The notes under the pieces are model-generated. The model did no database searches, was not told where the DNA came from, and worked only from the letters and a program-made list of their open reading frames with translations. Of a stretch of DNA of 64,000 nucleotides, positions 45,422-56,000 are shown in pieces. Made by a program: the position numbers and the translations under genes. The stretch spans positions 5,234 through 69,233 of the forward strand of contig JAKUHH010000192.1 in assembly GCA_022701365.1 (NCBI GenBank), given 5' to 3'. The stretch's first letter is position 1; each line of letters opens with the position of its first letter. This DNA comes from Mycocentrospora acerina. Taxonomy: Eukaryota; Ascomycota; Dothideomycetes; Pleosporales.

Positions 45422-45797
45422 GGTTTATCGGCGGCGTGGCGGGGTATCTCTGGAAAAAAATTCAACGGGAGAGGGAGGGAAGGAGCGCGGGCAGCGTGGA
45501 TGCTGGATATGTGGTCGTGGAAGGGGTCAGATCACTCGAGCGAGAGGATACTGATATCTGCGTTGTTATAGAAACTTGGAGAAGTATCGAGAAACAAATC
45601 TGTTTGCTAGTGCCCCGCCCTTGCCTTGCCTGCCATCGACCGCCCAGTCCGTGCGCCCGCTGGCGCGTCATCTCTGGTCGCGAAGCGAAGCGAGGCTCGA
45701 CGCCTGGCCAAGGCGCGTCTGCGCCTGCACTTGCTCTGCACACGCAAATGGCTCTGCCTCTGCCTCTGCCTCGCCTCTGCCTGTCCGACCCGTCAAC
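45422..45797. promoter_or_regulatory. Divergent SSE1/Fta1 promoter region
   Basis: 376 bp between the start codons of SSE1 and the kinetochore gene. It contains the step-type heat-shock element at 45571-45593, and an isolated GAA/TTC pair near 45448-45461 (GGAAAAAAATTC). Confidence 0.6.
45571..45593. promoter_or_regulatory. Step-type heat-shock element
   Basis: Three GAA units at 45571, 45581 and 45591, exactly 10 bp apart and in the same orientation. This is the known step-type HSE architecture bound by Hsf1. It lies 150-170 bp upstream of the SSE1 start codon and about 205-225 bp from the divergent gene. The chaperone neighbour makes the assignment credible. Confidence 0.65.
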
Positions 45798-46991
45798 ATG
45801 GACATTCCCGCCTACCCGCTCTACAACCGCACCTACGCGCTGTACCGCCTGTCGCCGCTGCACCACGCCGACGCCCCTCTGCTAGCCCCACGCGCCCTCG
45901 ACACGCACGCGAAGCGCCTCAAGGAGCAGCTCAAGGGCGACAATGTGCGCGGCGTCCAGGTCGACTTCGCGGCGGCAGAGGACACGGCCAGGCTGGGCCC
46001 GCTGGAAGAGTGTAGCTGGGACATGGTCGGCGACGAGGACGCGTGGATTGACGTCCATCGCCAGGCACTCGACCTCGAGACCTCGCAGCTCTCCACGGTC
46101 GTGACTGCAGCCCCGGCGCGGGGCGTCCAGGTGCGCCTCGAGTACGAGAAGCAGTCTTACAACGCGCTCCTGCTGCGTGACCTAGCAGCCACGTCGTCTG
46201 TGCCGTTGCCGCCAGACGGCTTCACAGCATTTCCTCTTCTCCTAGTCAAGATGCCTGGCCCTGTACGGGATATCTTCCTCGACTACCTCCGCACAGCATT
46301 CGATGCTCACGTTGCGCCATTGAAGCTCTCTTCCTCTTTCATAACCTCGAGCCTCGAGACGTACTTCAAGCACCTCTCGGCAAGCACTTCCACCCAGTCT
46401 ATTCAGGATGTAGTACGCCAGTTACACGTGCAGCTGGCTTTCCCAAACACAACCTCTTTGCTCAAACATATCGAAATCACTATTGCCGGGGCACACGTCT
46501 CAGGCTTCCTCAGTCGAGGCGGGCAGCCAAACAGCAACATGCCCAGCAAACCCTTTACATCCGCCCTCGCCTCCTATCTTCAAAAGCACCTTGCTCTCGA
46601 CATCTCGCACCCAAAGGCTCACATCTCGCGCATCTCCTGCAACAGTTTTCACATTGGTACAGAGCGTCTCAAGCTCACAGCACCAGATACCCTTGCAGAT
46701 ACATCCTTCTCAGACGAAGGTGGGGCCTCCCAAGACGCAAGCGCAGGCCAACTTGCCGTCGAGGAATTTCTTACGTCACTAGTCCGAGAAGCTGCCGGCA
46801 GCGGAAAATTTGTGTCTCAGGACTTGACGAGGGACGACACGCCGAGTTCGACTGCGAGTATGAAGGCGGGGAGAAGAAAGAGGGCAGTGAGCGGTGCGGC
46901 CGTTGGTAACGCGATAAACAAAAGGAGCAAGGCAAAGAGGAACGAAAACGAGTCGAGGTCAAGTGAAGACGAGAATATGTCGGATGCGTAA
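45798..46991 (+). CDS. Probable kinetochore protein CENP-L/Fta1
   Basis: Likely subunit of the inner kinetochore (Sim4/CCAN complex; Fta1 in fission yeast, CENP-L in animals) that binds the centromere through CENP-N. Single exon, 397 residues, start at 45798 (MDIPAYPLYNRTYALYRLSPLHH). That N-terminal pattern, with YNxTYxLYRLSPL, is what I recall for fungal Fta1 proteins. The core looks alpha/beta (VQVRLEYEKQSYNALLLRDL; PLLLVKMPGPVRDIFLDYL). The C-terminus is disordered and very basic with two nuclear-localisation-like stretches (KAGRRKRAVS, NKRSKAKR), then acidic. The gene itself looks real; the family name is a moderate-confidence recollection. A longer upstream open frame adds 74 residues of atypical composition, so the internal ATG is preferred. 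It shares its promoter with SSE1. Confidence 0.65.
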   Translation: MDIPAYPLYNRTYALYRLSPLHHADAPLLAPRALDTHAKRLKEQLKGDNVRGVQVDFAAAEDTARLGPLEECSWDMVGDEDAWIDVHRQALDLETSQLSTVVTAAPARGVQVRLEYEKQSYNALLLRDLAATSSVPLPPDGFTAFPLLLVKMPGPVRDIFLDYLRTAFDAHVAPLKLSSSFITSSLETYFKHLSASTSTQSIQDVVRQLHVQLAFPNTTSLLKHIEITIAGAHVSGFLSRGGQPNSNMPSKPFTSALASYLQKHLALDISHPKAHISRISCNSFHIGTERLKLTAPDTLADTSFSDEGGASQDASAGQLAVEEFLTSLVREAAGSGKFVSQDLTRDDTPSSTASMKAGRRKRAVSGAAVGNAINKRSKAKRNENESRSSEDENMSDA

Positions 46992-49389
46992 GTTGGCATC
47001 AATGTTTCATGTTGAAAGCGGCATTCGCCATGTTGATCTATTTGTCAACAATTGTAATAGTTATGCTGCTGTGCGTCTGGCGATCTGCTGTAAGTTGTTT
47101 TTCTTGATTCTAAGCGCATTATACCCTCCAGATTCCAATTATGCAACTATCCTACTAAGAATTTAAAATCTCGATTGTTTTCCGTGCTGCATTTTCTATA
47201 CCAAGAGAGACTTTGGCAGTCGCTGCGTTGAAATAGAGTTCGCATTACTTCTTAAACCTGCAATTCTAAATTATCAAAAGTATTGAATCCAAGCAGTCAG
47301 TACGATCGTTACTTTGTCTGATCATAAAAGATCTCCTTACAACCCTCGTTCGCGAGGTTGCTACTACCTTCAATCTGAATATAAGCTTCCGTACCCCTAC
47401 CGGCCGAGCTCGGAGCTACTGGGTAAGTTGGCTTATTGTAGCATTCATTCATTGTGCGCTCCTTCTCATTGTAAATGCCCCACTCTCCGCCTCACTACTC
47501 GCCTCCCTCGGGATTCTTTCGAATACACTCACGCCACTTTCTCCTGGCCCTAGGAATGCTGCAATGCGCACTTCCACCTCGACAACGTATCCTGTCAATA
47601 TGGAACTAGTCTTAGTGAGTGGGTCATAGGGGGACTCGACGGGGAAAACCTTGTAGAAAAGGAGCAGTGGTATTGAGGGATCGACAGCGTCCGATGTGTG
47701 AAGGCATTGACGTCGATATTGGCCATGTCAAACCACACAAATGTCGCAACCCCGCGAAAGATGTTCTCAAATTTGATGCACCAAGAATGGCGGGAGTAGG
47801 GTTAAAGGAGTATATAAATCATCTATATTGAATTTGCTTCATTCACGGCGTATCGAAGAGCGAATACCGTCAAGTAGAGGCCTCTGGCAAAAATGAGTGA
47901 GTTGAGAGATGGGAAGTAGGTAAAGGGCAGCGGGGTTGATGCTAAGTCGGATGAATGCACAGTGGTGTCTGAATAATATGCTGACTACGGATGGATTGCT
48001 GCGGTTTATATTTTTCATTTACCCTCTTCCACAATCTGGATAAATCCTGTCTCTTTTCCAAATCTCAATCAAAGGTCTTACTCTGGCAATCGCCCTCTCA
48101 GCTTCCTTTTTTTTCCCAATACCCTACGCCTTTATTTTGGTTCATTGAGAAAAAACTACAAGGTATGGATTCACTGGACGTATGGTGAATTTGAGTCGTG
48201 TTTCAAAGTGGAGGAAATGTTGTATGTGATTTTATTTCACCATGCGATCACAAGCACCGACAGTATGCTGTAACTACCTCTATATATAATAGCCCATTAG
48301 ATTCACTCTACAGTATACCATGAATGATTTATCACACGTGATTGCTACACGAGTAGAGGAGCTGTCGAAATGAGATGATACCAGCTGCCCTTCCAACCCA
48401 CCTGCTAGGTCACCCACCACGGCTCAGAAAATTACACGTATTAATCCTATAATTAAATCTGATATATCTATATTTTTCTCATGTTTGTACTAGCTACGAA
48501 TATCACAGCACCTCCATAAAGTTATTCGAGTCCTAGACGTTCATTTGCGGACACAACCGCAACGTTACTCACGCAAAGTTAAGTTGGCATTGCACAAATT
48601 AGTGTACCACGGGCCGAATTTCACCTTAAGAGTCTGCTGCATATCTATAATCCTCGCCATGAATTCGAGACGTAACTCGCTCCTCATTATTTTTCCGACA
48701 CATCTAGGCAACGTGATCAGTGAAAGCTTAAGCTCGACTACGGCCAAGATTCTCTGTCTCAAAGGTTCGCATGACCAGCAGAATTGCTTCCACATCACGA
48801 AATACCGTTTCAATACGGAGAGTGAGAATCTCGCTGGCCAATACGTAACACTCGACGATCCCGATGCTGATCAGGAGGCTCTTTCCCGATTGCAGCATAT
48901 CAACTCGCGACGGGTCATCCCAGCTATCAACCTGAACAACCAACCCGGAGCGGCGAGACTTGAAAAACCTTGGGTAAACGTCTAGGGCGCTTTCTCACCG
49001 TGATGCCGCTTGAGTACAACCCTTAATCTCTCTAAAAGAAAAAGATGTGCAACTTGACAATTGTGTAGGTATCCACTATCTCCTTAATATCACTTTCATA
49101 ACTTACAGACTGCTACTTTGGAGCAAACGAAAAAGATGCTTGTTTACTCTCGAAATGAAGGTGAAAAAGGCTTCAAGTTTCTTATCACGTTAGAAGTTTA
49201 GCTCAAAAAACTAATCTCACGTGCTTAACAATTCACTCAGTACCTTTATGATGACAGTCAATCGAGATGGGTTTAAGAGCATTACTTTTTTCTCAGTATG
49301 CATCTTCTAAAACCTGAGCTTTTATCAAAATAAAACGCTTCATAGATTGAATTGTACTGAGCCAAGGCAGTTTCAATGTGAAAAAAAAA
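46992..49389. other. Gene-poor AT-rich region, left part
   Basis: About 2.4 kb with many in-frame stops. The only longish frame is 48545-48985 (+). No transposase, reverse-transcriptase or other element protein was recognised, and I did not see terminal repeats. It could be heavily mutated repeat sequence or simply intergenic. Confidence 0.55.
48545..48985 (+). CDS. Hypothetical short open frame, doubtful
   Basis: 146 codons; an internal ATG at 48659 would give 109 codons of more protein-like composition (SHDQQNCFHITKYRF; VTLDDPDADQEALSRL). No domain recognised. It stands alone in AT-rich sequence and could be a decayed gene fragment or a small species-restricted gene. Confidence 0.2.
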   Translation: MRTQPQRYSRKVKLALHKLVYHGPNFTLRVCCISIILAMNSRRNSLLIIFPTHLGNVISESLSSTTAKILCLKGSHDQQNCFHITKYRFNTESENLAGQYVTLDDPDADQEALSRLQHINSRRVIPAINLNNQPGAARLEKPWVNV

Positions 49390-49508
49390 ACATACAACAG
49401 CGGGGATTCGCCAGTGGTCACCCACCTGACTACTAGTCCGCCGGTACGTTGCTTAAATAGGGCTGAGCGAACGGGAAGCCTTGTTTTCAACGTCCTATGG
49501 TCGTATGT
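49390..49508 (-). rRNA. 5S ribosomal RNA
   Basis: 119 nt on the minus strand. It begins ACATACGACCATAGG and ends GTTGTATGT; these ends pair to form helix I with one G-U. Internal landmarks of fungal 5S RNA are present: GGCTTCCCGTTCGCTCAGCC, TTTAAGC, GTAGTCAGGTGGGTGACCAC and GCGAATCCC. The gene is followed on its own strand by a run of about ten T, a polymerase III terminator. It stands alone, as in other filamentous ascomycetes where 5S genes are dispersed. Some positions differ from the Neurospora sequence I recall, so I cannot fully exclude a diverged copy. Confidence 0.93.
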
Positions 49509-50519
49509 GTAAGATCTGAGGAATTTAATATTTATAGCCTACAAAATGAGGTTTCAAGTGCTTCACGGCCCCTGATCACCAAACAATAAATCTCAAAAAC
49601 AGCATCGCTTCATTATGCCTCAAGAGCGCTCTGTATAATCTTTGTAACATCTGGTTATGGCCCATACGATAATCTAACTAGGTTTCATTCAAGGACCTTG
49701 CAGCAACACTGCGGTTAACAGCGTGCCGTTGCTACGGGTTTTTTTCTCCAACTTCCAGCGCAAACATACTTCTTCTTGCTTGTCCAATATCCTCAGGATT
49801 ATGATGCTATGCGTTGAAAAGGGTCTTCAAGACAGAGATGGATTTACAAGCTGCTATATACACTGAAAGAGATCACTGTCTAGTAAGGTACAGTGTCGTT
49901 CAATCCTTCCGCCCAAGTGAGATAGCGAGACTTTGCTAAGATACAACCAAGAGGTAATTGCTCATTTTGTTTTCACTAAATTGTGATATTATTCATATTT
50001 ATCGAAGATTATGGGATGTTACCGAGTCCTGACTACTGCGATTACACTATCAAGATGCCCCATTATTCCATGTATTTTCAGTATGTCAATGATGAACTGT
50101 CTTAATGTTCAGTTGACCTAATAGTATTGTACAGCGTTTGTGTATATATGCATAAAATATGTGACATACAAAGGTGCTTAAATACATAGGTAATATAAGA
50201 TTACTTTTAATCATTGTTAGAACAGGTGTACCGACTATCAACGTTCTGTAAACGCTCACTGATGTCCATAAGGGCAGCAGTACTTGGGGATTTTATATGT
50301 CAAGTTGCTTCGATGTCAGCCCGAATAATATTCACATTTCTCCTATCAGTAGCTTCAATGCACATCCAGATCTTGTATCTTGAGCGATCAAAGACGGCTC
50401 TGCAACACACCGTTTTCAGAGCCCACAATGTGAAGCGCCTGAGGATTGGTAATACTTAGCATATCAAGGCTCCTCGGATATATGATCTTTTGGTGATACA
50501 GTTAGTGCTTGTATCTGCC

Positions 50520-50607
<88 letters not shown>

Positions 50608-51659
50608 CTGTTTTAGAGGCCGACAAGCCAGTTATCGCGGCTGGCAAGCTTTAGCCCCGACGAAAAGATAATGGAAGGGCAGATTAAAAGTATGGTCCAT
50701 TGCGAAAATCGTCCCTCTCACCGGTCCCATAAATCAACGTTCTGATTGCCCAAACTGTGAAAGGGAGCTTGATCTTGCCAAATGTTTAGTGACGTTAGAT
50801 TACTTGCTTTGTTTTATGGAGTTCTTACTAGGAATAATTAGTGTGAAAAACTGCAGCACACTCAAGATCTCTCTATATTGCCATACCTACTGGTTTTCAC
50901 TATCTCTGCCCATCGTGGACCATGGAAAGAGACCCACAGCTTCAGCCGCGTTGCTGCACTCCTATTTCCAAAATATTATGCGAAAACCACATCGATCTTA
51001 CAAAGTATTGTTTTGATTCCTGTGTTTGTGCTTCAGTGCTTGATATGTTCGAGTTGGGCTTTCATAATTCGTTGTGTTTTGGGAAGGGTGTGACAGATCG
51101 ACAGTACTTCCCCGTATTTCTTTGATGAGAACAACGAATTTCAATATTTCAGGGCTGCCAATCGTGCTGACACGTAACAATCTCAGGCGAGAATCTGCAA
51201 TTGGAGACGAGAAAGACGGAGAGCTTTTCATAACCTGCGTTTTAGCGGGTTAGATACGACGCGTCTCTGAAGTGTTCTACGGTTTCGTTATTAGCCTTCT
51301 CGTCTCTACCGTTGGCCAATTTGTGATGACATCATCATCAGTTTGAATCGTTGCTTCATTTTCGGGCAACCGTACAATCTCTGATTTTCCATCAATACAT
51401 CCTCTAGCAGACAAACAGTGACGCGGAATCCAATTAATTCAATGGCTTACTAAAAAATCCGAAAGAGCCTTCGCTATGGTGGCATACAATATGAGAGAAA
51501 ACAGTCGAATAACGCAAACTTAATCTACAAGAAAGCCATCGCAATGAAAAGACTCGCTGTACAAATCATCGATTCTAAGTCAAAGCTGCATGAGTAAATG
51601 AACACTTCTCGCTCGTACCTTGCTCAAAATTGACATTCAAGACGCCATGTTAAGGTGTT
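49509..51659. other. Gene-poor AT-rich region, right part
   Basis: About 2.15 kb between the 5S gene and the EthD-like gene. Contains the compound microsatellite at 50525-50607. Open frames are short and not protein-like. Confidence 0.55.
50525..50607. repeat. Compound microsatellite (GA)18(GT)20(GA)3
   Basis: Perfect (GA)18 at 50525-50560 passes directly into perfect (GT)20 at 50561-50600, followed by about three GA units. Confidence 0.95.
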
Positions 51660-52112
51660 TCAAAGTGTTGTGGTTTCCCCCATAACTACGACTCGAAGTT
51701 TGTCGGTTTGAGTAAACAGCTCCTCGTCGTCCTTTATTATTTGCCCATCTGGACTATTCATCACGGCCAAACCCTGTTGCAGATGTAACATGTCTCTGAA
51801 TACCATCTCTGCAGTAAGATCCCAGCTATGTTCGCTTGCAGTTCCAACCAGCAATACAGGCGCCGTGGGGTCGTTTTTTTGGCTTCCAACAGTTGCTCCT
51901 AAGCGATCGCCAATTCCAGACTCGGCACGCTCAGGGTAGCGAATGATGTAAGTTATCGGAAAGTGAGATGCCATCACTTTTTGCAGGATGGGAACGTGGA
52001 CATTTTCCATTCGGTCTTTAAACTCGGCAGGCGAAAGGGTTGGAAGACGCGTGTAAAAGCACAGCGCTGAGACGGGCATAACTGTGGTTGTTGTCCTCGA
52101 CCTCAAAGGCAA
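51660..52112 (-). CDS. EthD-like dimeric alpha-beta barrel protein
   Basis: 150-residue single-exon protein. The start of the conserved part, MPVSALCFYTRLPTLSPAEFKDRMENVHVPIL, matches the layout of fungal EthD-domain proteins (first beta strand, then a helix ending in a conserved His). The middle has HFPITYIIRYPER and, near the end, a second ferredoxin-like half (WDLTAEMVFRDMLHLQQGL, then DEELFTQTDKLRVVVMGE). An ATG at 52112 or the one 11 codons later could be used. Such proteins often assist polyketide or aromatic metabolism, but no biosynthetic genes flank it here. It lies about 1 kb from the divergently oriented alpha-xylosidase gene. Confidence 0.65.
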   Translation of the reverse strand: MPLRSRTTTTVMPVSALCFYTRLPTLSPAEFKDRMENVHVPILQKVMASHFPITYIIRYPERAESGIGDRLGATVGSQKNDPTAPVLLVGTASEHSWDLTAEMVFRDMLHLQQGLAVMNSPDGQIIKDDEELFTQTDKLRVVVMGETTTL

Positions 52113-53092
52113 AGAAGTCTTGGATGTTTACTTGTGTGTGGTCCAGAATTAAGAGCTCGGAGTGGCTGAGATTCGACTTCAGAAGTGTTAGCTAACAACT
52201 GTTAACTCATTAACACGCGTACATACCTTGTCCCACAAGGGCCAATGAGCTATTCAATGCCGTGAATGTCTACGCCAATGTACTTCTTTGGATGCCAAGC
52301 CCAGACTCGCACACACTCAGCAGCTGATGTTGTTTTTGAAAACGATGTAAGAGTCGTGTCGACGATGTTTGTCTTGGAGATTTTGGGCGTGGTGTGTGCT
52401 GGGCTTGAATGCCTCGCCCTGACTCGTCTGCCAATGTTGTTTTGCGCTTATCGCTCCTCCCAACCATTTCTTCCCTCGAACGCTATTGGCAAATTGGTAC
52501 ACAAATACTCTAAAAGACATTCTTGGTCCGCGCCAGAGATTTAGTATTGCATAGTAAGAACAGAGGCATTGCTGTTGTTTCTATGTATACTCAAACTTTA
52601 CAATAACCTCAATTAATTCCTATGAATGCCAGCGTCAGTGAAAGACATGTGTGAATCCCATCGCGCGCCACTCGCTCTGTTGAGCAAAGTGGTAAAGATC
52701 GACTACAGAAGGCCCGATCCTCAAGCCGGCATCGCACCCGCTCGGGGATGATTACCGATGCGTATTCGTGTCCCGATATACCTGTAGAGCTCTTTGTTGC
52801 AGGTTGACATCAAAGAGGGCGCGTAAATGTGAATGCGACCTGTGGATGCCCCGCAGTAGATGTACGTGAGCAGTGAGGGGCATCGGCTGATCTCTCCCCG
52901 AATGTTCCGTCCACACGTTAACAACTCCAGCAACGAGCCGGACCGTGTCTCCGTGTGGGATCATAGTACTGACAGCCTAAATGCGTGAATATGAATAAGA
53001 TTAAGCAATGGTGGAGGTACTTTCGTTGCGCAGTGAATTGAGAGTCGTAGTGTTACCTTCTGCGGCTTTACTATCCACGCAGTATCGACAAA
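52113..53092. other. EthD / alpha-xylosidase divergent intergenic
   Basis: About 980 bp. Only short open frames without recognisable similarity. It presumably contains both promoters. Confidence 0.55.
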
Positions 53093-55517
53093 ATGAAGTT
53101 TCGCGATGGTATGTATCACACATTGATCGAAAGACCTCGAAAACTGACGCCGAACCAACCAAGGGATGTGGCTTGTGAATGACAAGTTTTCGGTTCAGCA
53201 CGCTGAAGAAATCTATACCGTCACACCACGCGAAGATAACAGAGCTATTACGCTCCTCTGCCCAACGAAGAAGATCCTGTCCCGTGGTGACACGCTTAAC
53301 CTAAGTACTCTCTCGATTGAGTTGGAGGCTCAATTTGATGGTGTCATATCACTAGAGGTTACTCACTTTGCGGGTGCCAGACGACTGGGTCCTGACTTTG
53401 AACTCTACCCTGGCGGACGTCCAGAGGCTAAAGGAGAAGTTAAAAAAAGCGGTATAGGCAACGGAACTACTATAACCTCGGGTACACTGAGTGCAACTGT
53501 CAGTGGCGACGAGCATAGTTTTGATATCAAATTCCACGCAACAGATGGATCGAAGACTCTTACCTCGCTCTTAAACCGCAGCGTTGGACTCGCGTACTCG
53601 CCTGCGCTTAGTTCACCAAAGCAAGTTGAAGATCTTAGTGCACATAAGCACTATGTGTTCACCCAAACTGAGCTAGGCGTTGGTGAGTCAATTCATGGAC
53701 TTGGCGAACGATTTGGAGCCTGGAACAAGATTGGCCAGAGCGTTGAAGTTTGGAACGAAGACGGCGGGACGTCAAGCGAGCAAGCGTACAAGAACATCTC
53801 TTTTTGGCTGAGTTCAAGGGGATATGGTGTGTTCATTGATACCCCTGATAAGATTGATCTGGAAATCGGAAGTGAGCGATGTTCGAGGCTGCAAACTACG
53901 GTTGAGGGACAACGACTAAAGTGGTAAGTCCGTAGCTATAGATTCCATTTAATGCTCTTATTATTAACAAAAATGACCAGGTACATTATTTTTGGACCCA
54001 CCCCAAAAGAAGTCCTCACAAAATACTCCATTTTGACAGGAAGAGCTACCCGAGTTCCAGCCTGGTCCTACGGACTTTGGCTGAGCACATCTTTCACCAC
54101 CTCTTATGACGAGAAGACCGTTCGTCATTTCGTTGATCGCATGTCCGACTCGCGAATCCCCGTTGAGGTCTTCCATTTTGACTGCTTCTGGTTGCGCGCC
54201 TTTCACTGGTGTGACTTCATCTGGGACCCGGAATCTTTCTCAGACCCAGCTGGTCAGATCAAACGTATGAAAGAAGCTGGACTTGTCAACAAAGTTAGTG
54301 TCTGGACAAATCCATACGTAGGACAAGCCAGTCCGGTCTTCAAGTATGCTGCCGAGAAGGGCTACTTACTTAAGAAAACAAACGGAGATGTGTGGCAATG
54401 GGATTTATGGCAAACAGGAATGGCCATTGTAGACTTCACTAACCCAGAGGCATGTGATTGGTTTAGAGGATGTATGGAGAAATTGTTCGATATGGGTGTC
54501 GATTCTATCAAAACGGATTTCGGCGAACGCATACCAACTAAGAATGTCCAGTGGCACGACAAGAGTGTAGACCCAAGTCGAATGCACAACTACTATGCAT
54601 TCATTTACAACAAGCTTGTCTATGAATCTGTGCAAAAGAGGTATGGAGAGCACGGGGCGATACTGTTCGCACGAACGGCAACAGCGGGCTGCCAGCGGTT
54701 CCCACTTCAATGGGGTGGCGATTGCGAATCTACACCTGCTGCGCTTGCAGAGTCAGTCCGCGGAGGCTTGAGCCTAGGTCTTGCATCCTTTGCATTCTGG
54801 ACCAGTGACATTGGTGGATTCGAAGGATACCCTCCGCCATGGATTTATAAGCGCTGGGTCGCATTCGGACTACTCAATTCACACAGTCGACTTCACGGCT
54901 CGAATTCGTATCGTGTCCCCTGGCTTGTTGACGACTCGTCTACTGAGCCAGAAAACTGCACAGATGTACTTCGACATTGGGTCCAACTCAAACGTCAGTT
55001 GATGCCATACCTCTACGCCCAGGCCGAAGAAAGTGTTGCCAATGGCTGGCCAACTAGCGTGCGAGCTGTCGCTCTCGAATTTCCTGAAGATCCAACATCA
55101 TGGTATGTGGACCGTGAGTTCATGGTCGGAAGCCAAATTTTGGCTGCGCCAGTCTTTGAGGAAGATGGTAGCGCCGAATATTATCTACCACCAGGTCGTT
55201 GGTTCAGTTTCTGGGATGGCAAAGAAATTCAAGGTGGCAGATGGATAAGAGAAAGGTATGGATTCTTTCAATGTCCTCTATACGTTAGAGAGGGGAGCGT
55301 GTTGGTTCTTGGTCAAGCCGAGAGCGAAGGTGGATTCGGTTACGATTGGCTTAACTCCGGTGGCGAATTGAGACTCTATGGCGTTAAGGAGGGGGACAAG
55401 GCTGTGTTAGTGGACACATCTGGTGACCAAAAGGGCGTGTTGGAAGTAGATTCCAATGGTGAGCTCAAAGGAATGGATTTGCTGAGCGGGGATTGGAAAA
55501 TTGAAAAGCTAGGATAG
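53093..55517 (+). CDS. GH31 alpha-xylosidase (YicI-type)
   Basis: Glycoside hydrolase that removes alpha-xylosyl units, for example from isoprimeverose and xyloglucan fragments; no signal peptide, so probably intracellular. Three exons: 53093-53108 (16 nt), 53164-53923 and 53981-55517; about 770 residues. The tiny first exon supplies MKFRDG, giving MKFRDGMWLVNDKFSV, which matches the YicI N-terminus; starting at the internal ATG 53166 would lose it. N-terminal beta domain: HGLGERFGAWNKIGQ. The catalytic barrel has FHFDCFWLRAFHWCDFIWDP, the nucleophile Asp in SIKTDFGERIP and the acid/base Asp in QWGGDCESTPAALAES. SHSRLHGSNSYRVPW and LPPGRWFSFWDG complete the family pattern. The subsite residues KTDFGERIP favour alpha-xylosidase over alpha-glucosidase. 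The sugar transporter gene lies 3' in the same direction. Confidence 0.95.
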
Positions 55518-56000
55518 AGCTGCCTTTTAGGCAGGCGGTCCGTCTTCCATGAATGTATCTAAAAACAATTCACTGTCGTATACCTACTTAATAATGGACC
55601 GAAAGAGAAGCGGAGCCGCACAGAGCTGCCATCTCAGGCTAATAGTGTACGTGTAATCCGAACTGCGGTGGCCAATTGGCGGGAAATTCAACGGTCGCTT
55701 GAGACTTGATGATCCCCCCGCTCACGCTACTGCACCCCGATGGTCCAACTTCGACCCCAGATTCTTTCCAGAAGGATCAGCAAGCTCGAGTACTCGAACC
55801 ACACACTCGCCTTACTATGTCTTGTGCAGCCGCTCATGGAAGCTAGGGACGCAGTTCCGGGGCTTAGCCTCGTGCGGCACGGTAATGCGGCGTGAGCAAC
55901 ACAATAAGAATTCAATTAAAAGCTCTACTATCACCTCGAAAAATATCCAGCAATCTTAGGACTGTAGCTTTTCTGTCTATCACGGCAAGTAGCAGCAGTC
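55518..56000. promoter_or_regulatory. Alpha-xylosidase / sugar transporter interval
   Basis: 483 bp that must hold the transporter promoter. Two GGCTAA hexamers, fitting the XlnR/Xyr1 consensus GGCTAR, lie at 55637-55642 (+) and 55864-55869 (-). Two SYGGRG sites of the CreA/Cre1 type lie at 55716-55721 (-) and 55857-55862 (+). Single short motifs are weak evidence, but the set suits a xylose-related, glucose-repressed gene. Confidence 0.4.
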
